A stretch of 64,000 nt of DNA from Thermincola carboxydiphila (GTDB lineage Bacteria; Bacillota; Thermincolia; Thermincolales; UBA2595), in contig JAENYP010000001.1 in assembly GCA_016841725.1 (NCBI GenBank), positions 486,540-550,539 of the forward strand, read 5' to 3'. A model generated the notes under the pieces. The model was not told the DNA's origin. It made no database searches and saw only the letters and a program-made list of their open reading frames with translations. This document shows, piece by piece, positions 15,697 through 25,120 of the stretch (its first letter is position 1; every line of letters begins with the position of its first letter). The position numbers and the translations under genes were made by a program.

Positions 15697-16023
15697 CTAC
15701 TTTTTTAAAATGTGCCTCCTTATAATTGCAAGGTTTTGGAAGATCCTGACCCCAAAGGCAAATATAGCTGCGGTGTACAGCGCTACCCCGATTCTTTCCC
15801 CGATATAGGCAAGTCCGGCAGCCAGCAGGGTATTGCTAAAAAAGCCCGTTATAAAGATAGTATCATCAAACTTCTTTTCCATCCCGGCCCTGATTCCCCC
15901 AAAGACTGAGTCCAGTGCAGCCAGTACCGCTACCGACATATACTGGGCATAAGCCTGAGGCAGAGAAGGCGCCTGAATGCCTATTACAATTCCGATTATC
16001 AAGCCTAATAAAGGTAACCACAC
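15697..16023 (-). CDS. sbp: Small basic membrane protein (Sbp/DUF1290 family)
   Basis: 108 residues, three to four TM helices, C-terminal basic tail (RRHILKK). Contains the Sbp-family motif AALDSVFGGIRAGMEKKFDD at ~35-54. Sbp is conserved beside ftsZ/ftsQ and DUF881 genes in Gram-positive spore formers and is of unknown function. GTG at 16023 with a GAGGG site. The neighbours (DUF881 and FtsQ upstream, FtsZ downstream) are exactly those seen around B. subtilis sbp/ylxWX. Confidence 0.88.
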   Translation of the reverse strand: MWLPLLGLIIGIVIGIQAPSLPQAYAQYMSVAVLAALDSVFGGIRAGMEKKFDDTIFITGFFSNTLLAAGLAYIGERIGVALYTAAIFAFGVRIFQNLAIIRRHILKK

Positions 16024-16099
16024 TCTAAATCAACCCTCTTTCAGGCGTTCATCCGCCTCTGTCAAATAAAATCAGCCTTACGGGCAGAAACATATCAAT

Positions 16100-16807
16100 C
16101 TAACTGCCGCTGTCTTCCACCGCACTGGTATAGTTAAAAGTCACCGGTCCCGGAAAACCCGGAATGGTAATATCATCACTTTTCGCTACCGTTGCCACCA
16201 GACCCCAGTATTTTAGCTGCTCAAATATACCGCCTTTAATTTCAAGCCCACTTTTGAGGGTATCCGGATTTCCGGTTGCCAGAATGGTGATCGGGGGCAC
16301 TACTTTTTTCGTGTTCACCAAGATAGTGTTACCGGCACACCTGATTTCAGAAGTTGCCAGGATTCTCTGACCGTTTATGGACATAGCCTCAGCTCCGCCG
16401 GCACGTAATTCATTGACCACCTTGAGGAGATCCTCCTCGTGAAGAATATACAGGTTGGGGTCTTCTCCGGGTTGTAGTTCTTTCGGGCTGTCATTCATGG
16501 TCACCTCAACACCCTTACCTTTAACGGGCAGGACTCCGGCCTCCATCCTGGCCTTTATCAATTCATCCCTGATGGCCTGGTTGGCGCTGCCCCCGGCGCT
16601 TACCTGATTAAGTTTGGTCCGGAGGTCGTCAACTTCAATGACAAGGGAATCCCGTTCTTCCTTGACTTCTTTGAGCCTGGTGGTAAGTTCCTGTACCCGC
16701 GCAGTCGGCACATTCTGTTGAGCCTGCTGGGTCGCCCGTACCTGCATGGCAATCATCATTCCCAGAAAAAGGAGTACAATGGCTATTGAGATCTGTCCTC
16801 TTTTCAA
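16100..16807 (-). CDS. DUF881 membrane-anchored coiled-coil protein (YlxW/YlxX type)
   Basis: 235 residues. One N-terminal TM (about 6-22), a coiled coil (~35-70, VQELTTRLKEVKEERDSL) and an extracytoplasmic DUF881 domain with GVEVTMNDSP and the AEAMSINGQRI block. Family members sit in division clusters between ftsQ and ftsZ, and their function is unknown. TTG at 16807 with an AAGGG site; no ATG in frame near the start. Bacillus has two paralogues (ylxW, ylxX); here there is one. Confidence 0.87.
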   Translation of the reverse strand: MKRGQISIAIVLLFLGMMIAMQVRATQQAQQNVPTARVQELTTRLKEVKEERDSLVIEVDDLRTKLNQVSAGGSANQAIRDELIKARMEAGVLPVKGKGVEVTMNDSPKELQPGEDPNLYILHEEDLLKVVNELRAGGAEAMSINGQRILATSEIRCAGNTILVNTKKVVPPITILATGNPDTLKSGLEIKGGIFEQLKYWGLVATVAKSDDITIPGFPGPVTFNYTSAVEDSGS

Positions 16808-16851
16808 TGCTGCATCCCTTACCTTTCAAATGGCTAATTTTTCTATAAATG

Positions 16852-17613
16852 TTACTGTTTCTCCTGCTTCCCGGTGAATTTTATCACTGGACTACCCTTA
16901 TAACTTATGTCAATATACTGAATCTTATTAGCATATTTTTGCCTGATAACCTCCTGGTACAGATTGATTTTTTCCGGTATCCGTTCCGTATCCCCGAACC
17001 TGACTTCAGCTTTATCCATGGTGTACATGCGGATATTGTTCAGATCAGTTACATTCAGCTCAGAAACTGCTGCTCTCAGATTAACCGGCATAGCCTGGAG
17101 GTAATCAAGAGCCGCCGCCAGTTTTTCTCCCGGCACCTTGTGTCCCGGAGCCGGCGAACCGATCTCGGCCCCAGTGATAATGGGCAGATTTGTTCGCCCC
17201 AGACTACTTTCCTTTGCCAGGCAGTAACCATCGCTGCTGATTACCGCAAAGCTGTCCTCACTGTAAACCAAAGCCGCCTGTTGGCGTTCTTTTATCTCAA
17301 TAATAATCGCTGCCGGAAAATCCCTGGAAATCAGTACACTTTGTATCACAGGGTGCATGGCAACCTTGCTCTCTGCCTGCTTTAAATTGGCCTTAAATAT
17401 GTTGACACCGGCGGATAATCCGCTCAGGGACACCACTTCGGCAGCGCTAAACCCCTTATTTCCCCTAACAGCAATTTCTTTCACCTGGAAAAATGAAGAT
17501 TGAAGAAAAAAGAAGACCGCCAGACAGCAGATGAAAATAAAAAAAAGGCTCTGTAAAATATGCCACCGTCCGTTTTTTTTGTGAGAGTGACTCGTTGAGT
17601 AAAGACTTGGCAT
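16852..17613 (-). CDS. ftsQ: Cell division protein FtsQ/DivIB
   Basis: 253 residues. Cytoplasmic basic N terminus, one TM (about 20-42), then a POTRA domain (FFQVKEIAVRGNKGFSAAEVVSLSGL, ~45-110) and the beta domain with VSELNVTDLNNIRMYTMD. DivIB/FtsQ is the septal scaffold that joins FtsL and DivIC. ATG at 17613 preceded by AGAGGTGAT (a GTG at 17622 is less likely). A terminator just upstream (17697-17717) separates it from murA, so it probably starts its own transcription unit with DUF881 and sbp. Confidence 0.9.
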   Translation of the reverse strand: MPSLYSTSHSHKKNGRWHILQSLFFIFICCLAVFFFLQSSFFQVKEIAVRGNKGFSAAEVVSLSGLSAGVNIFKANLKQAESKVAMHPVIQSVLISRDFPAAIIIEIKERQQAALVYSEDSFAVISSDGYCLAKESSLGRTNLPIITGAEIGSPAPGHKVPGEKLAAALDYLQAMPVNLRAAVSELNVTDLNNIRMYTMDKAEVRFGDTERIPEKINLYQEVIRQKYANKIQYIDISYKGSPVIKFTGKQEKQ

Positions 17614-17696
17614 CCCTATCACCTCTGCTTTTTATTATACCAAAATACACAGTAAAAATATATCAGGTTGTTAAAAAACTTGTCCCCCAATGAACC

Positions 17697-17717
17697 AAAA
17701 AAAGCAGCCTAAGCTGC
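17697..17717 (-). terminator. Terminator after murA
   Basis: Stem GCAGC-TTAG-GCTGC followed on the minus strand by seven to eight T, between the murA stop (17724) and the ftsQ start. It splits the dcw cluster into a mur part and an ftsQ-ftsZ part. The stem is short, so some readthrough is likely. Confidence 0.75.
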
Positions 17718-17723
17718 ATTCCA

Positions 17724-18980
17724 TCAGATACCGTTTACCCTCATAATCCTTGCTCCCAGGGAACTCAGTTTGCGTTCCAGATTTTCATAGCCTCTGTCTA
17801 TATGCCAGACATTTTCTATTACAGTGGCATCTTCGGCGATTAATCCTGCCAACACCAGGGCAGCTCCGGCCCTTAGGTCGGTGGCCTCTACAAAGGTACC
17901 GCTCGGTCGGGGTATCCCCTTGACTATAGCCACCCTGCCCTCTATTTTAATATCAGCGCCCATCCGTCGCAGTTCATCAACATGTTTGTACCTGTTTTCA
18001 AAGACAGCTTCAGAAACCACTCCGGTACCATCGGCTACAGTCATCAGCACCATCATCTGGGCCTGCATATCTGTGGGGAAACCGGGATATGGCAGGGTTT
18101 TCAGGTCAACCGGTTTCAGCCTGGGCGGTCCCGCAACCCTTATATTGTCCTCACCCACCTCCACTGTTACTCCTGCCTCCCTGAGTTTGGCTATCACTGC
18201 TTCCACATGCTCGGGAATAACATTCAGAATAATGATGTCTCCACCGGTTATCGCAGCCGCAACCATGTAAGTCCCTGCCTCCACGCGGTCGGGAATAACC
18301 GTATGGCTGGCAGAACCCAGCTCGGTAGGTCCTTCTATTTTAATCAGGTCGGTTCCGGCACCCCTAATCCTGGCTCCAAGACTATTAAGAAAATTCTGCA
18401 AATCCACCAGTTCGGGTTCTTTGGCGGCATTTCGGATAATGGTCTGCCCTCTGGCCTGTGTGGCCGCCATCATCAGGTTTTCAGTAGCCCCCACACTGGG
18501 AAAATCCAAATGCAGCTCAGTGCCCTGCAGACAATCTGTCTCGGCTATGATATAGCCATGCTTTTCCGTTATCGATGCTCCCATGGCAGCAAAACCCTTA
18601 AGATGCAGGTCCATGGGGCGTGAACCGATGGCACACCCACCGGGGTAGGCAGCCTTAACCCTGCCAAACCTCCCCAGAAGAGGACCCATGACCAGATTTG
18701 AGGCTCTCATCTTACGCATCAGGTCTTCTGAGATTTCCAGACTCCCTACTTTGCTGCCATCAACGGTGACTGTGCTGCCATCACACTTTATCCGGGCTCC
18801 AAGATATGTCAGCACCTCTTTCATCACCTGGACATCTAGGAGGGCCGGAACTTCATGGATAATACTTACACCCTTGGTGAGCAGACTGGCTGCCAGAATA
18901 GGAAGGATGGCATTCTTGGCGCCGCTTACCCTTACATTCCCCTTTAGACGTTTACCTCCAATAACAATAAACTTCTCCAC
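17724..18980 (-). CDS. murA: UDP-N-acetylglucosamine 1-carboxyvinyltransferase
   Basis: 418 residues, full length. It has the N-terminal RLKGNVRVSGAKNAILPILAA signature, the KVAYPGGCAIGSRPMDLH-like active-site loop (Cys at ~117, the fosfomycin target) and the C-terminal RAGAALVLAGLIA motif. It transfers enolpyruvate from PEP to UDP-GlcNAc, the first committed step of peptidoglycan synthesis. GTG start with GGAGGTG upstream. It is the last gene of the mraZ-to-murA run, 21 bp after murB. Confidence 0.96.
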   Translation of the reverse strand: MEKFIVIGGKRLKGNVRVSGAKNAILPILAASLLTKGVSIIHEVPALLDVQVMKEVLTYLGARIKCDGSTVTVDGSKVGSLEISEDLMRKMRASNLVMGPLLGRFGRVKAAYPGGCAIGSRPMDLHLKGFAAMGASITEKHGYIIAETDCLQGTELHLDFPSVGATENLMMAATQARGQTIIRNAAKEPELVDLQNFLNSLGARIRGAGTDLIKIEGPTELGSASHTVIPDRVEAGTYMVAAAITGGDIIILNVIPEHVEAVIAKLREAGVTVEVGEDNIRVAGPPRLKPVDLKTLPYPGFPTDMQAQMMVLMTVADGTGVVSEAVFENRYKHVDELRRMGADIKIEGRVAIVKGIPRPSGTFVEATDLRAGAALVLAGLIAEDATVIENVWHIDRGYENLERKLSSLGARIMRVNGI

Positions 18981-19001
18981 TTGTTCACCTCCAGATTCAG
19001 G

Positions 19002-19910
19002 TTATTCACCCACAACCCGAACCTCCAGTTCAAGCTCAACATGGTACTTTTGCATGACAAGGTTCTTTATCCGGGTTATCAGCTCTAATATATCCTCTGC
19101 CTTAGCCATGCCCAAATTCACAATGAAATTAGCGTGTTTGTCTGAAACCAGGGCATCACCGATTCTCATTCCCTTACACCCGGCATTTTCGATGAGCCAC
19201 CCCGCCCACTGCCCGGGGGGATTAGCGAAAACGCTGCCCGCAGTAGGAAACTCCAGGGGCTGTGAGCGCCTTCGTTTCTCCAGGTTGATTTTGTTTGCAG
19301 CCATTATCTCCTCCGGTTCTCCCGGTTTCAGGTCAAAATCTGCAGTCAGGATCACCAGACCTTTATCAGGGATGCCGCTCTTTCTGTATGAAAAACCAAC
19401 ATCTTCTTTACCCAAAAAAACAGTATTCCCATCACCTGTCAGTGCAGCAATCCCACTGACAACATCAGCCATACTCTTACCGTGGGCTCCTGCATTCATG
19501 CTCACAGCGCCCCCCACGGAGGCCGGAATGCCGACTGCAAATTCCATTCCGGTCAAGCCTGCCCGGGCAGCCCTTACGGACAAAGTTGGGACAAACGCCC
19601 CCGCTTCAGCTGTAATCACTGTACCCTTAACCTCAACTTGGTTAAATCCGCGGGAAATCTTGAGTACAATCCCCCTGATACCCTTGTCTTTGACAAGCAT
19701 ATTGGAACCGTTCCCCATCACTGTCAGCGGCAGGCCCTGTTCAGTGGCAAACTGCCGGCATATCCTGATGTCTTCGGCAGAGGAAGGCAGCACCATAATG
19801 TCTGCCGGACCGCCAACCCGCCAGGAAGTATGATTCTTCATGCTTTCGCGGCTGATAACTTCCCCTTTAACCGCTTTACCCAGACACTGCTCAATTTCCC
19901 AAAGTTCCAT
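19002..19910 (-). CDS. murB: UDP-N-acetylenolpyruvoylglucosamine reductase
   Basis: 302 residues. FAD-binding PCMH domain with HTSWRVGGPADIMVLP near the N terminus and GNGSNMLVKD at ~66. The GIPASVGGAVSMNAGAHG block and the SAGSVFANP-type catalytic Ser (here PTAGSVFANPPG) identify a type II MurB (lacks the extra type I insertion). It reduces the enolpyruvyl group to D-lactyl with NADPH. ATG at 19910 after GGAGAGG; the murC stop is 3 bp upstream. Confidence 0.96.
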   Translation of the reverse strand: MELWEIEQCLGKAVKGEVISRESMKNHTSWRVGGPADIMVLPSSAEDIRICRQFATEQGLPLTVMGNGSNMLVKDKGIRGIVLKISRGFNQVEVKGTVITAEAGAFVPTLSVRAARAGLTGMEFAVGIPASVGGAVSMNAGAHGKSMADVVSGIAALTGDGNTVFLGKEDVGFSYRKSGIPDKGLVILTADFDLKPGEPEEIMAANKINLEKRRRSQPLEFPTAGSVFANPPGQWAGWLIENAGCKGMRIGDALVSDKHANFIVNLGMAKAEDILELITRIKNLVMQKYHVELELEVRVVGE

Positions 19911-19913
19911 CCC

Positions 19914-21293
19914 TTACCTCTCCTTAAGCCTTTCCACCAATTGTATTCCGGCTGTCCGGATATTGCCTGCCCCCATAGTTAAGATGAGGTCTCCAGGCTC
20001 AGCTGTCCGGTATAAGAAATCAGTAATTTCTTCCAATGTCCTGAAATAATGCACGTTCCTGTTCTCATGTTCACTTACTGCATTAACTATTAAATCAGCG
20101 GTAACACCTGGAACAGGCGTTTCTCCGGCTGCATAAATCTCACTTATTATAATCATGTCCGCATCAGGAAATGCTTCACCAAACTCCCTGTAAAGCAGCC
20201 CTGTCCTGGAATACCTGTGTGGTTGAAAAACACCTATGACACGATTGGATTCTGTCTGTTTAGCCGCCCTTAGAGTTGCTTTCACCTCCGTTGGATGGTG
20301 GGCATAATCGTCAACAACCATGATACCATCAACTTCTCCCAATAACTCAAATCTCCGGTGCGGTCCCTTAAAATTTTTCAGCGCTCCCGCAACTGCCTCA
20401 AAATCAAGGCCGGCAGTCCGGCCAACTGCAATTGCCGCCATGGCATTATTTATATTATGCAGACCGGGTACATTAAGTTCCAGAAGTCCCAGCCTGTCGT
20501 CCTCGAAAAAAATTTCCGCATATGTGTTTATACCCCTGGTCCGTATATCTCTGGCCGAATACATCGCCGGGTTTTCGATACCGTAAGTTAGCAGCCTTTT
20601 ATCTTTTGTGGCCGCCATTTCCGCAAGGTCTGGATCATCGGCACATACAATCAGATATCCATCAGGAGGAACTTTTTCTAAAAAATCGTCAAAAGCTTTT
20701 TTGATGGCTTCCCGGCTCCCATAGTAGTCCATATGGTCATCCTCAATATTTGTAATCACCTCAACAAACGGAGACAATAGCAAAAATGAACCATCACTTT
20801 CATCCGCCTCTGCAACAAGGTATTCTCCTGCTCCCAGTTTGGCATTGCCCCCGATTTCGCTTATATCCCCACCGACTACAATTGTCGGTTCCAGGCCGTT
20901 CCTTTCAAATACCAAGGCTACCATGGAACTGGTGGTTGTTTTTCCGTGAGCTCCGGCAATGGCAATTCCTTTTTTCCCGGCCATCAGCCGGGCTAGCATT
21001 TCTCCTCTTTTGACAACTACGATACCCCGCTTTCGTGCCTCCTGCAGCTCGGGGTTGTTTTCCCTGATAGCAGAAGAAACCACCACCAGGTCAGTGTCCT
21101 GTCCAATATTCGCACTGTCATGTCCGAAGCAAACCCGGGCGCCCATATTTACTAACCGGGAAGTGGGGTCCCCCTGTTTCAGGTCTGACCCGCTTACATG
21201 GTATCCCTGCTGCAATAAAATCGTGGCAATTCCGCTCATTCCCGAACCGCCTATTCCGATGAAATGAACATTCCCGTGTCCGGTTTCCAACAA
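19914..21293 (-). CDS. murC: UDP-N-acetylmuramate--L-alanine ligase
   Basis: 459 residues. VHFIGIGGSGMSGIATILL Rossmann N terminus, P-loop AIAGAHGKTTTSSMVA at ~112, EADESDGSF metal/substrate block at ~170 and C-terminal DDYAHHPTEVKATL. It adds L-Ala to UDP-MurNAc in the cytoplasm. TTG start with AGGAG upstream. About 127 bp lie between it and murG. Confidence 0.96.
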   Translation of the reverse strand: MLETGHGNVHFIGIGGSGMSGIATILLQQGYHVSGSDLKQGDPTSRLVNMGARVCFGHDSANIGQDTDLVVVSSAIRENNPELQEARKRGIVVVKRGEMLARLMAGKKGIAIAGAHGKTTTSSMVALVFERNGLEPTIVVGGDISEIGGNAKLGAGEYLVAEADESDGSFLLLSPFVEVITNIEDDHMDYYGSREAIKKAFDDFLEKVPPDGYLIVCADDPDLAEMAATKDKRLLTYGIENPAMYSARDIRTRGINTYAEIFFEDDRLGLLELNVPGLHNINNAMAAIAVGRTAGLDFEAVAGALKNFKGPHRRFELLGEVDGIMVVDDYAHHPTEVKATLRAAKQTESNRVIGVFQPHRYSRTGLLYREFGEAFPDADMIIISEIYAAGETPVPGVTADLIVNAVSEHENRNVHYFRTLEEITDFLYRTAEPGDLILTMGAGNIRTAGIQLVERLKER

Positions 21294-21420
21294 CTGTCAC
21301 TCCTCCCTGTTATACCTATCTCATATTATGCAGTGTAAATTTTTAATGTGCCAGGAAGCGGACGGAGCCTGTCCACCCCTAACCAAAAAGAAAAAAATCT
21401 TTATTAAGGTTTCCGGAAAA

Positions 21421-22533
21421 TTAATACCCATTGATGTCCTTTATAATCTGCAGGATATGTTTCAGCGCCCCGGGCTTACCCAGGCTGCGCGACTTTTCAG
21501 CCATTCCGGCAAGTACCTGTCTGTCTGTGAACAAATTATATATGGTATCCCACAAGACTTTACCGGTAAGGTTCCTGTCCGGGATCATCACTGCTGCCCC
21601 TTTTTTGACCAGGGCTTCAGCATTATATTCCTGGTGGTTGCCAGAGGCGTATGGATAAGGAATCAAAACCGCCGGCAGCCCCCTGACCGTAATCTCGGCA
21701 ATTGAAGTAGCCCCGGCCCGGCATATCACCAGGTCTGCAACTGCAAGAGCCTCATCAATATTGTACAAATAAGGGGTGACAGTAACATTCCCACACCCGG
21801 CGAGGTCTATTCCCCTGTCCCTGAAATCACCTAAAGTCTCCTCATATCCGGTTTGACCGGTCACCAGCACCATCTGCATGCCTTGCTGTCCACAAACCTT
21901 TGCAGCCACATCGGGTGATGCCTTGTTAATGCTCCGGGCTCCGCGGCTGCCGCCCAGAATCAGGACAGTAAACCTGTTCCTGTCAAGGCTCAGGGCCTTG
22001 ACGCCAGCTTCCCGTTCTGCCATTATAATCTCCGGCCTTACCGGAAGTCCGGTGACTTTGATATCAGCCTTGGAACTGAAATACTTCCTGGATTCGGGAA
22101 ATGTAGCCGCAACTTTGGTGACCAAACCTGACAACAGCTTGTTGGTTATCCCGGGATATGCATTCTGTTCATGAATGAGGGTCGGTATTTTGAGCATTAC
22201 CGCCGCACTGATAACAGGAGCACAAACATACCCTCCGGTTCCCACTACAACTGTTGGTTTAAACCTCTTCAAAATTCGTAAAGTGTCGAAAAAACCCTTT
22301 ATAGTGCTAAAAATAGTCATAAATACCCGCAAAGATACTTTCCGCCTCAGGGCTTCAGCTGCAATTACTTCAAAATCAAACCCCTCACGCGGTACAATAT
22401 CTGCCTCCAACCCTTTGGCAGTCCCCAAAAACAGCACTTCTGCCTCCGGGTTGTTTTCTTTTACACCTCTGGCAATGGCCAGGGCGGGATAAATATGCCC
22501 CCCTGTGCCGCCGCCGGTAAGAATTATCCGCAC
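21421..22533 (-). CDS. murG: UDP-GlcNAc:lipid I N-acetylglucosaminyltransferase
   Basis: 370 residues, GT28 fold. Glycine-rich ILTGGGTGGHIYPALAIA at the N terminus, VVGTGGYVCAPVISAA at ~95, GGSRGARSINKA and CRAGATSIAEITVRGLPAVLIPYP donor-binding block at ~265-290. It makes lipid II on the inner membrane face. GTG start after GAGGAGAGG. Gap to ftsW 28 bp. Confidence 0.96.
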   Translation of the reverse strand: MRIILTGGGTGGHIYPALAIARGVKENNPEAEVLFLGTAKGLEADIVPREGFDFEVIAAEALRRKVSLRVFMTIFSTIKGFFDTLRILKRFKPTVVVGTGGYVCAPVISAAVMLKIPTLIHEQNAYPGITNKLLSGLVTKVAATFPESRKYFSSKADIKVTGLPVRPEIIMAEREAGVKALSLDRNRFTVLILGGSRGARSINKASPDVAAKVCGQQGMQMVLVTGQTGYEETLGDFRDRGIDLAGCGNVTVTPYLYNIDEALAVADLVICRAGATSIAEITVRGLPAVLIPYPYASGNHQEYNAEALVKKGAAVMIPDRNLTGKVLWDTIYNLFTDRQVLAGMAEKSRSLGKPGALKHILQIIKDINGY

Positions 22534-22561
22534 TGCCTCTCCTCCCCATTTGACGGGAATA

Positions 22562-23665
22562 CTATCGCGAAGAGATATAACGTGAAATATTTAAAAGAAT
22601 CCCCACACCTATCAGTGTAAAGACAAGAGATGAGCCGCCAAAACTTATCAGTGGCAGTGGTATCCCGGTAATCGGCAGGGACCCGGTAACTACCCCAATA
22701 TTTATAATGGCCTGAAGGGCAATCATTGATGTCAGCCCTACTGCCAACAAGCTGGCAAAGGGGTCCTGGGTACTCAGGGCAACCTTAAAACCCCGCCAAA
22801 CAAAAACCAGGAAAAGCATAATTACAAAGGCTCCGCCAAAAAACCCCAGTTCCTCACCCAGAACTGCAAATATAAAATCTGTATGCTGCTCAGGGAGATA
22901 AAAAAACTTCTGGTGGCTCTGTCCCAGGCCAAGACCAAACAACCCGCCGGAACCAAGCGCATACAGTGACTGGATGATATGAAACCCTGTTCCCCGCGGG
23001 TCTGCCCAGGGGTCCAGGAAGGCCAGGAACCGGCTCATCCGGTATGGTTCCAGGATAATGGCCAGGCCAACCGCCGCCAGCCCTGCCATGGCCAGGTAAA
23101 ACAGGTGTTTACCCCTCGCCCCTGCGGCAAACAGCATTATATATACAGTCCCGGCAAGAGACACAGCCGTTCCCAGGTCAGGCTGCAGCAAAATCAACAG
23201 ACAGGCCAGGGCCAGGATTGCCAGGTATGGAAGCATTCCTGAGGTAAACTTCTTGAGCCGGCTGCTGTTTTTGGCCAGGCCGTATGACATGAAAATCACC
23301 AGCGAAAGCTTGATTACTTCTGAAGGCTGAATTCTCATGGACCCGACTCCCAGCCAGCGCTGTGCGCCCTTGACACTCTTCCCGATACCGGGCATCACTA
23401 CTGCAATCAGAAGGACAAACGCCATTATCAACAGCGGAACTGCCCATTTCTTGTATTTCCAGTAATCGATTTTCATCACCGAAACCATTGCGGTAATCCC
23501 TATCAGAGCCCAAAGCACCTGTCTTTTCAGGTAATAAAAGGTGTCATCAAGTCTTTCATAAGCGGTAACCTGACTGGCGCTGTACACCATGACCACACCG
23601 ATGCCCAGCAGCAGCACAACAGCCCCAAATAACAGAATATCAGGCGACTTTTTCCGAGGATACAA
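22562..23665 (-). CDS. ftsW: SEDS-family peptidoglycan polymerase (FtsW/SpoVE type)
   Basis: 367 residues, about ten TM helices. SEDS signatures: GIGVVMVYSAS near the N terminus, QRWLGVGSMRIQPSEVIKLSLVIFMS at ~100-127, and GIPLPLISFGGSSLVFTLIGVGILLNISR at the C terminus. The conserved catalytic Asp region EQHTDFIFAVLGEELG is present. It polymerises lipid II with its partner PBP. In spore formers the copy between murD and murG is the spoVE/ftsW type; vegetative or spore-specific use cannot be separated here. TTG start with AAGGAGG. Confidence 0.94.
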   Translation of the reverse strand: MYPRKKSPDILLFGAVVLLLGIGVVMVYSASQVTAYERLDDTFYYLKRQVLWALIGITAMVSVMKIDYWKYKKWAVPLLIMAFVLLIAVVMPGIGKSVKGAQRWLGVGSMRIQPSEVIKLSLVIFMSYGLAKNSSRLKKFTSGMLPYLAILALACLLILLQPDLGTAVSLAGTVYIMLFAAGARGKHLFYLAMAGLAAVGLAIILEPYRMSRFLAFLDPWADPRGTGFHIIQSLYALGSGGLFGLGLGQSHQKFFYLPEQHTDFIFAVLGEELGFFGGAFVIMLFLVFVWRGFKVALSTQDPFASLLAVGLTSMIALQAIINIGVVTGSLPITGIPLPLISFGGSSLVFTLIGVGILLNISRYISSR

Positions 23666-23671
23666 AGAGTA

Positions 23672-25069
23672 TTACCTCCTTAAGCTGAGTACAATCTCCT
23701 TAAATCGTTCTCCCCGCTCCTCGAAGTTCCTGAACATATCCCAGCTGGCACAAGCCGGTGACAAAAGCACTATTTCCCCGGACCTGGCTTCTGCCGCAGC
23801 CATCCTGACAGCCTCATCAAAACTCCCGGCCTCAAGGATTTGGGTAAAACCAGTCTCCATAACGGCTTTACGCAATTCGTCCCTGCATTCTCCAAGGACT
23901 ATCAGGCTGCGCACCTTTTCCTTAACTTTCCGGGCAAACTCGCTGAAATCGCTGCCCTTATTCCTCCCGCCGGCCAGGAGTATGATTGGTTCATCATAAG
24001 CTTCGAGGGCCTTTATTGAGGCATCGGGATTAGTTCCCTTGGAATCATTGATAAACCTGATCCCGGCAAACTCAGCAACAGGTTCCAGCCGGTGCGCCAC
24101 TCCCCGGAAGCTTTTCAGGGTCATGCCGATAACTTCTGCCGGAACGCCCATTACATAGGCGGCCGCGGCTGCAGCCAGGGCATTTTCCAGGTTATGGGCT
24201 CCCCTGATAAACACTTCCCCAACCGGGCAGACCGGTTCGGTTTTTCCGCCAAACAATGCCACTATTTGCCCGTCCTCAACAAATATTCCTTCTTCTACCT
24301 TATGCCTCCGGCTGAAAAATATTACTTTTCCCGGAGTCCGGTCACTTAATGCGGCCACTCCGGGGTCGTCATAATTAAGTACCGTAAAATCAGTCTTGTC
24401 TTGATTCTCATATATCCTGGCCTTAGCGCCGGTATAGTTTTCCATCGTCCCGTGCCTGTCCAGGTGGTCAGGCGTAAAATTAAGCATAACAGCCACCTTG
24501 GGCCGGAACTCTGCAATACACTCCAGCTGAAAACTGGACACCTCGGCCACAATAATGTCTTCAGGGCCATACTTTTCCACTTCCAGCACCAGGGGCAGGC
24601 CTATATTGCCTCCAACACAAACACGCCTGCCGGCATTCCTGAAAATATATCCGGCAAGTGATGTTGTAGTTGTCTTCCCATTGGTTCCGGTAATGGCAAC
24701 AATGGGAGATGCGGCAAACCAGGAGGCCAGCTCCAGCTCACTGTATACCGGAATACCCAGGTTAACAGCACGCTTAATCGGTGGGATACTCAAAGGTACT
24801 CCCGGACTGACAACCAAAAAGTCATAGTCACCGGAAACGAACTCGGGATACGCACCGGTAATAATACCAACATTCTCCGGCACCTGGTCAAGAACGTCCT
24901 TCAGGTCCTCCCTGGTCTTTTTATCAGTAAGTACCACGCGGGCTCCCTTTCCGGCCAGGAAGCCGGCAGCAGCCAGACCGCTCCGGGCTATCCCCACCAC
25001 CAGTACCTTTATGTTTTCCCAGTTAGTTGTTCCCCATTTTGTTTTCTGTTTCTCCCTGGAACTCTCCAT
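23672..25069 (-). CDS. murD: UDP-N-acetylmuramoylalanine--D-glutamate ligase
   Basis: 465 residues. N-terminal VLVVGIARSGLAAAGFLAGKGARV, P-loop AITGTNGKTTTTSLAGY at ~125, central NFTPDHLDRHGTMENY and C-terminal NDSKGTNPDASIKAL. It adds D-Glu to UDP-MurNAc-L-Ala. ATG at 25069 with GGGAG upstream. Gaps: 51 bp to mraY, 6 bp to ftsW. Confidence 0.96.
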   Translation of the reverse strand: MESSREKQKTKWGTTNWENIKVLVVGIARSGLAAAGFLAGKGARVVLTDKKTREDLKDVLDQVPENVGIITGAYPEFVSGDYDFLVVSPGVPLSIPPIKRAVNLGIPVYSELELASWFAASPIVAITGTNGKTTTTSLAGYIFRNAGRRVCVGGNIGLPLVLEVEKYGPEDIIVAEVSSFQLECIAEFRPKVAVMLNFTPDHLDRHGTMENYTGAKARIYENQDKTDFTVLNYDDPGVAALSDRTPGKVIFFSRRHKVEEGIFVEDGQIVALFGGKTEPVCPVGEVFIRGAHNLENALAAAAAAYVMGVPAEVIGMTLKSFRGVAHRLEPVAEFAGIRFINDSKGTNPDASIKALEAYDEPIILLAGGRNKGSDFSEFARKVKEKVRSLIVLGECRDELRKAVMETGFTQILEAGSFDEAVRMAAAEARSGEIVLLSPACASWDMFRNFEERGERFKEIVLSLRR

Positions 25070-25120
25070 TTTGCTCCCTACTCTCGTTATGCCCCAATCT
25101 CACAGACTTGGTTTTCTCTA

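Noticed and set aside
18688-19833. A 381-codon open frame on the plus strand opposite murA and murB
   Set aside because: Both minus-strand frames encode full-length, motif-complete enzymes. The plus frame has no ribosome site, no domain, and is Ser/Pro/Thr-rich as expected for antisense of GC-rich coding DNA.
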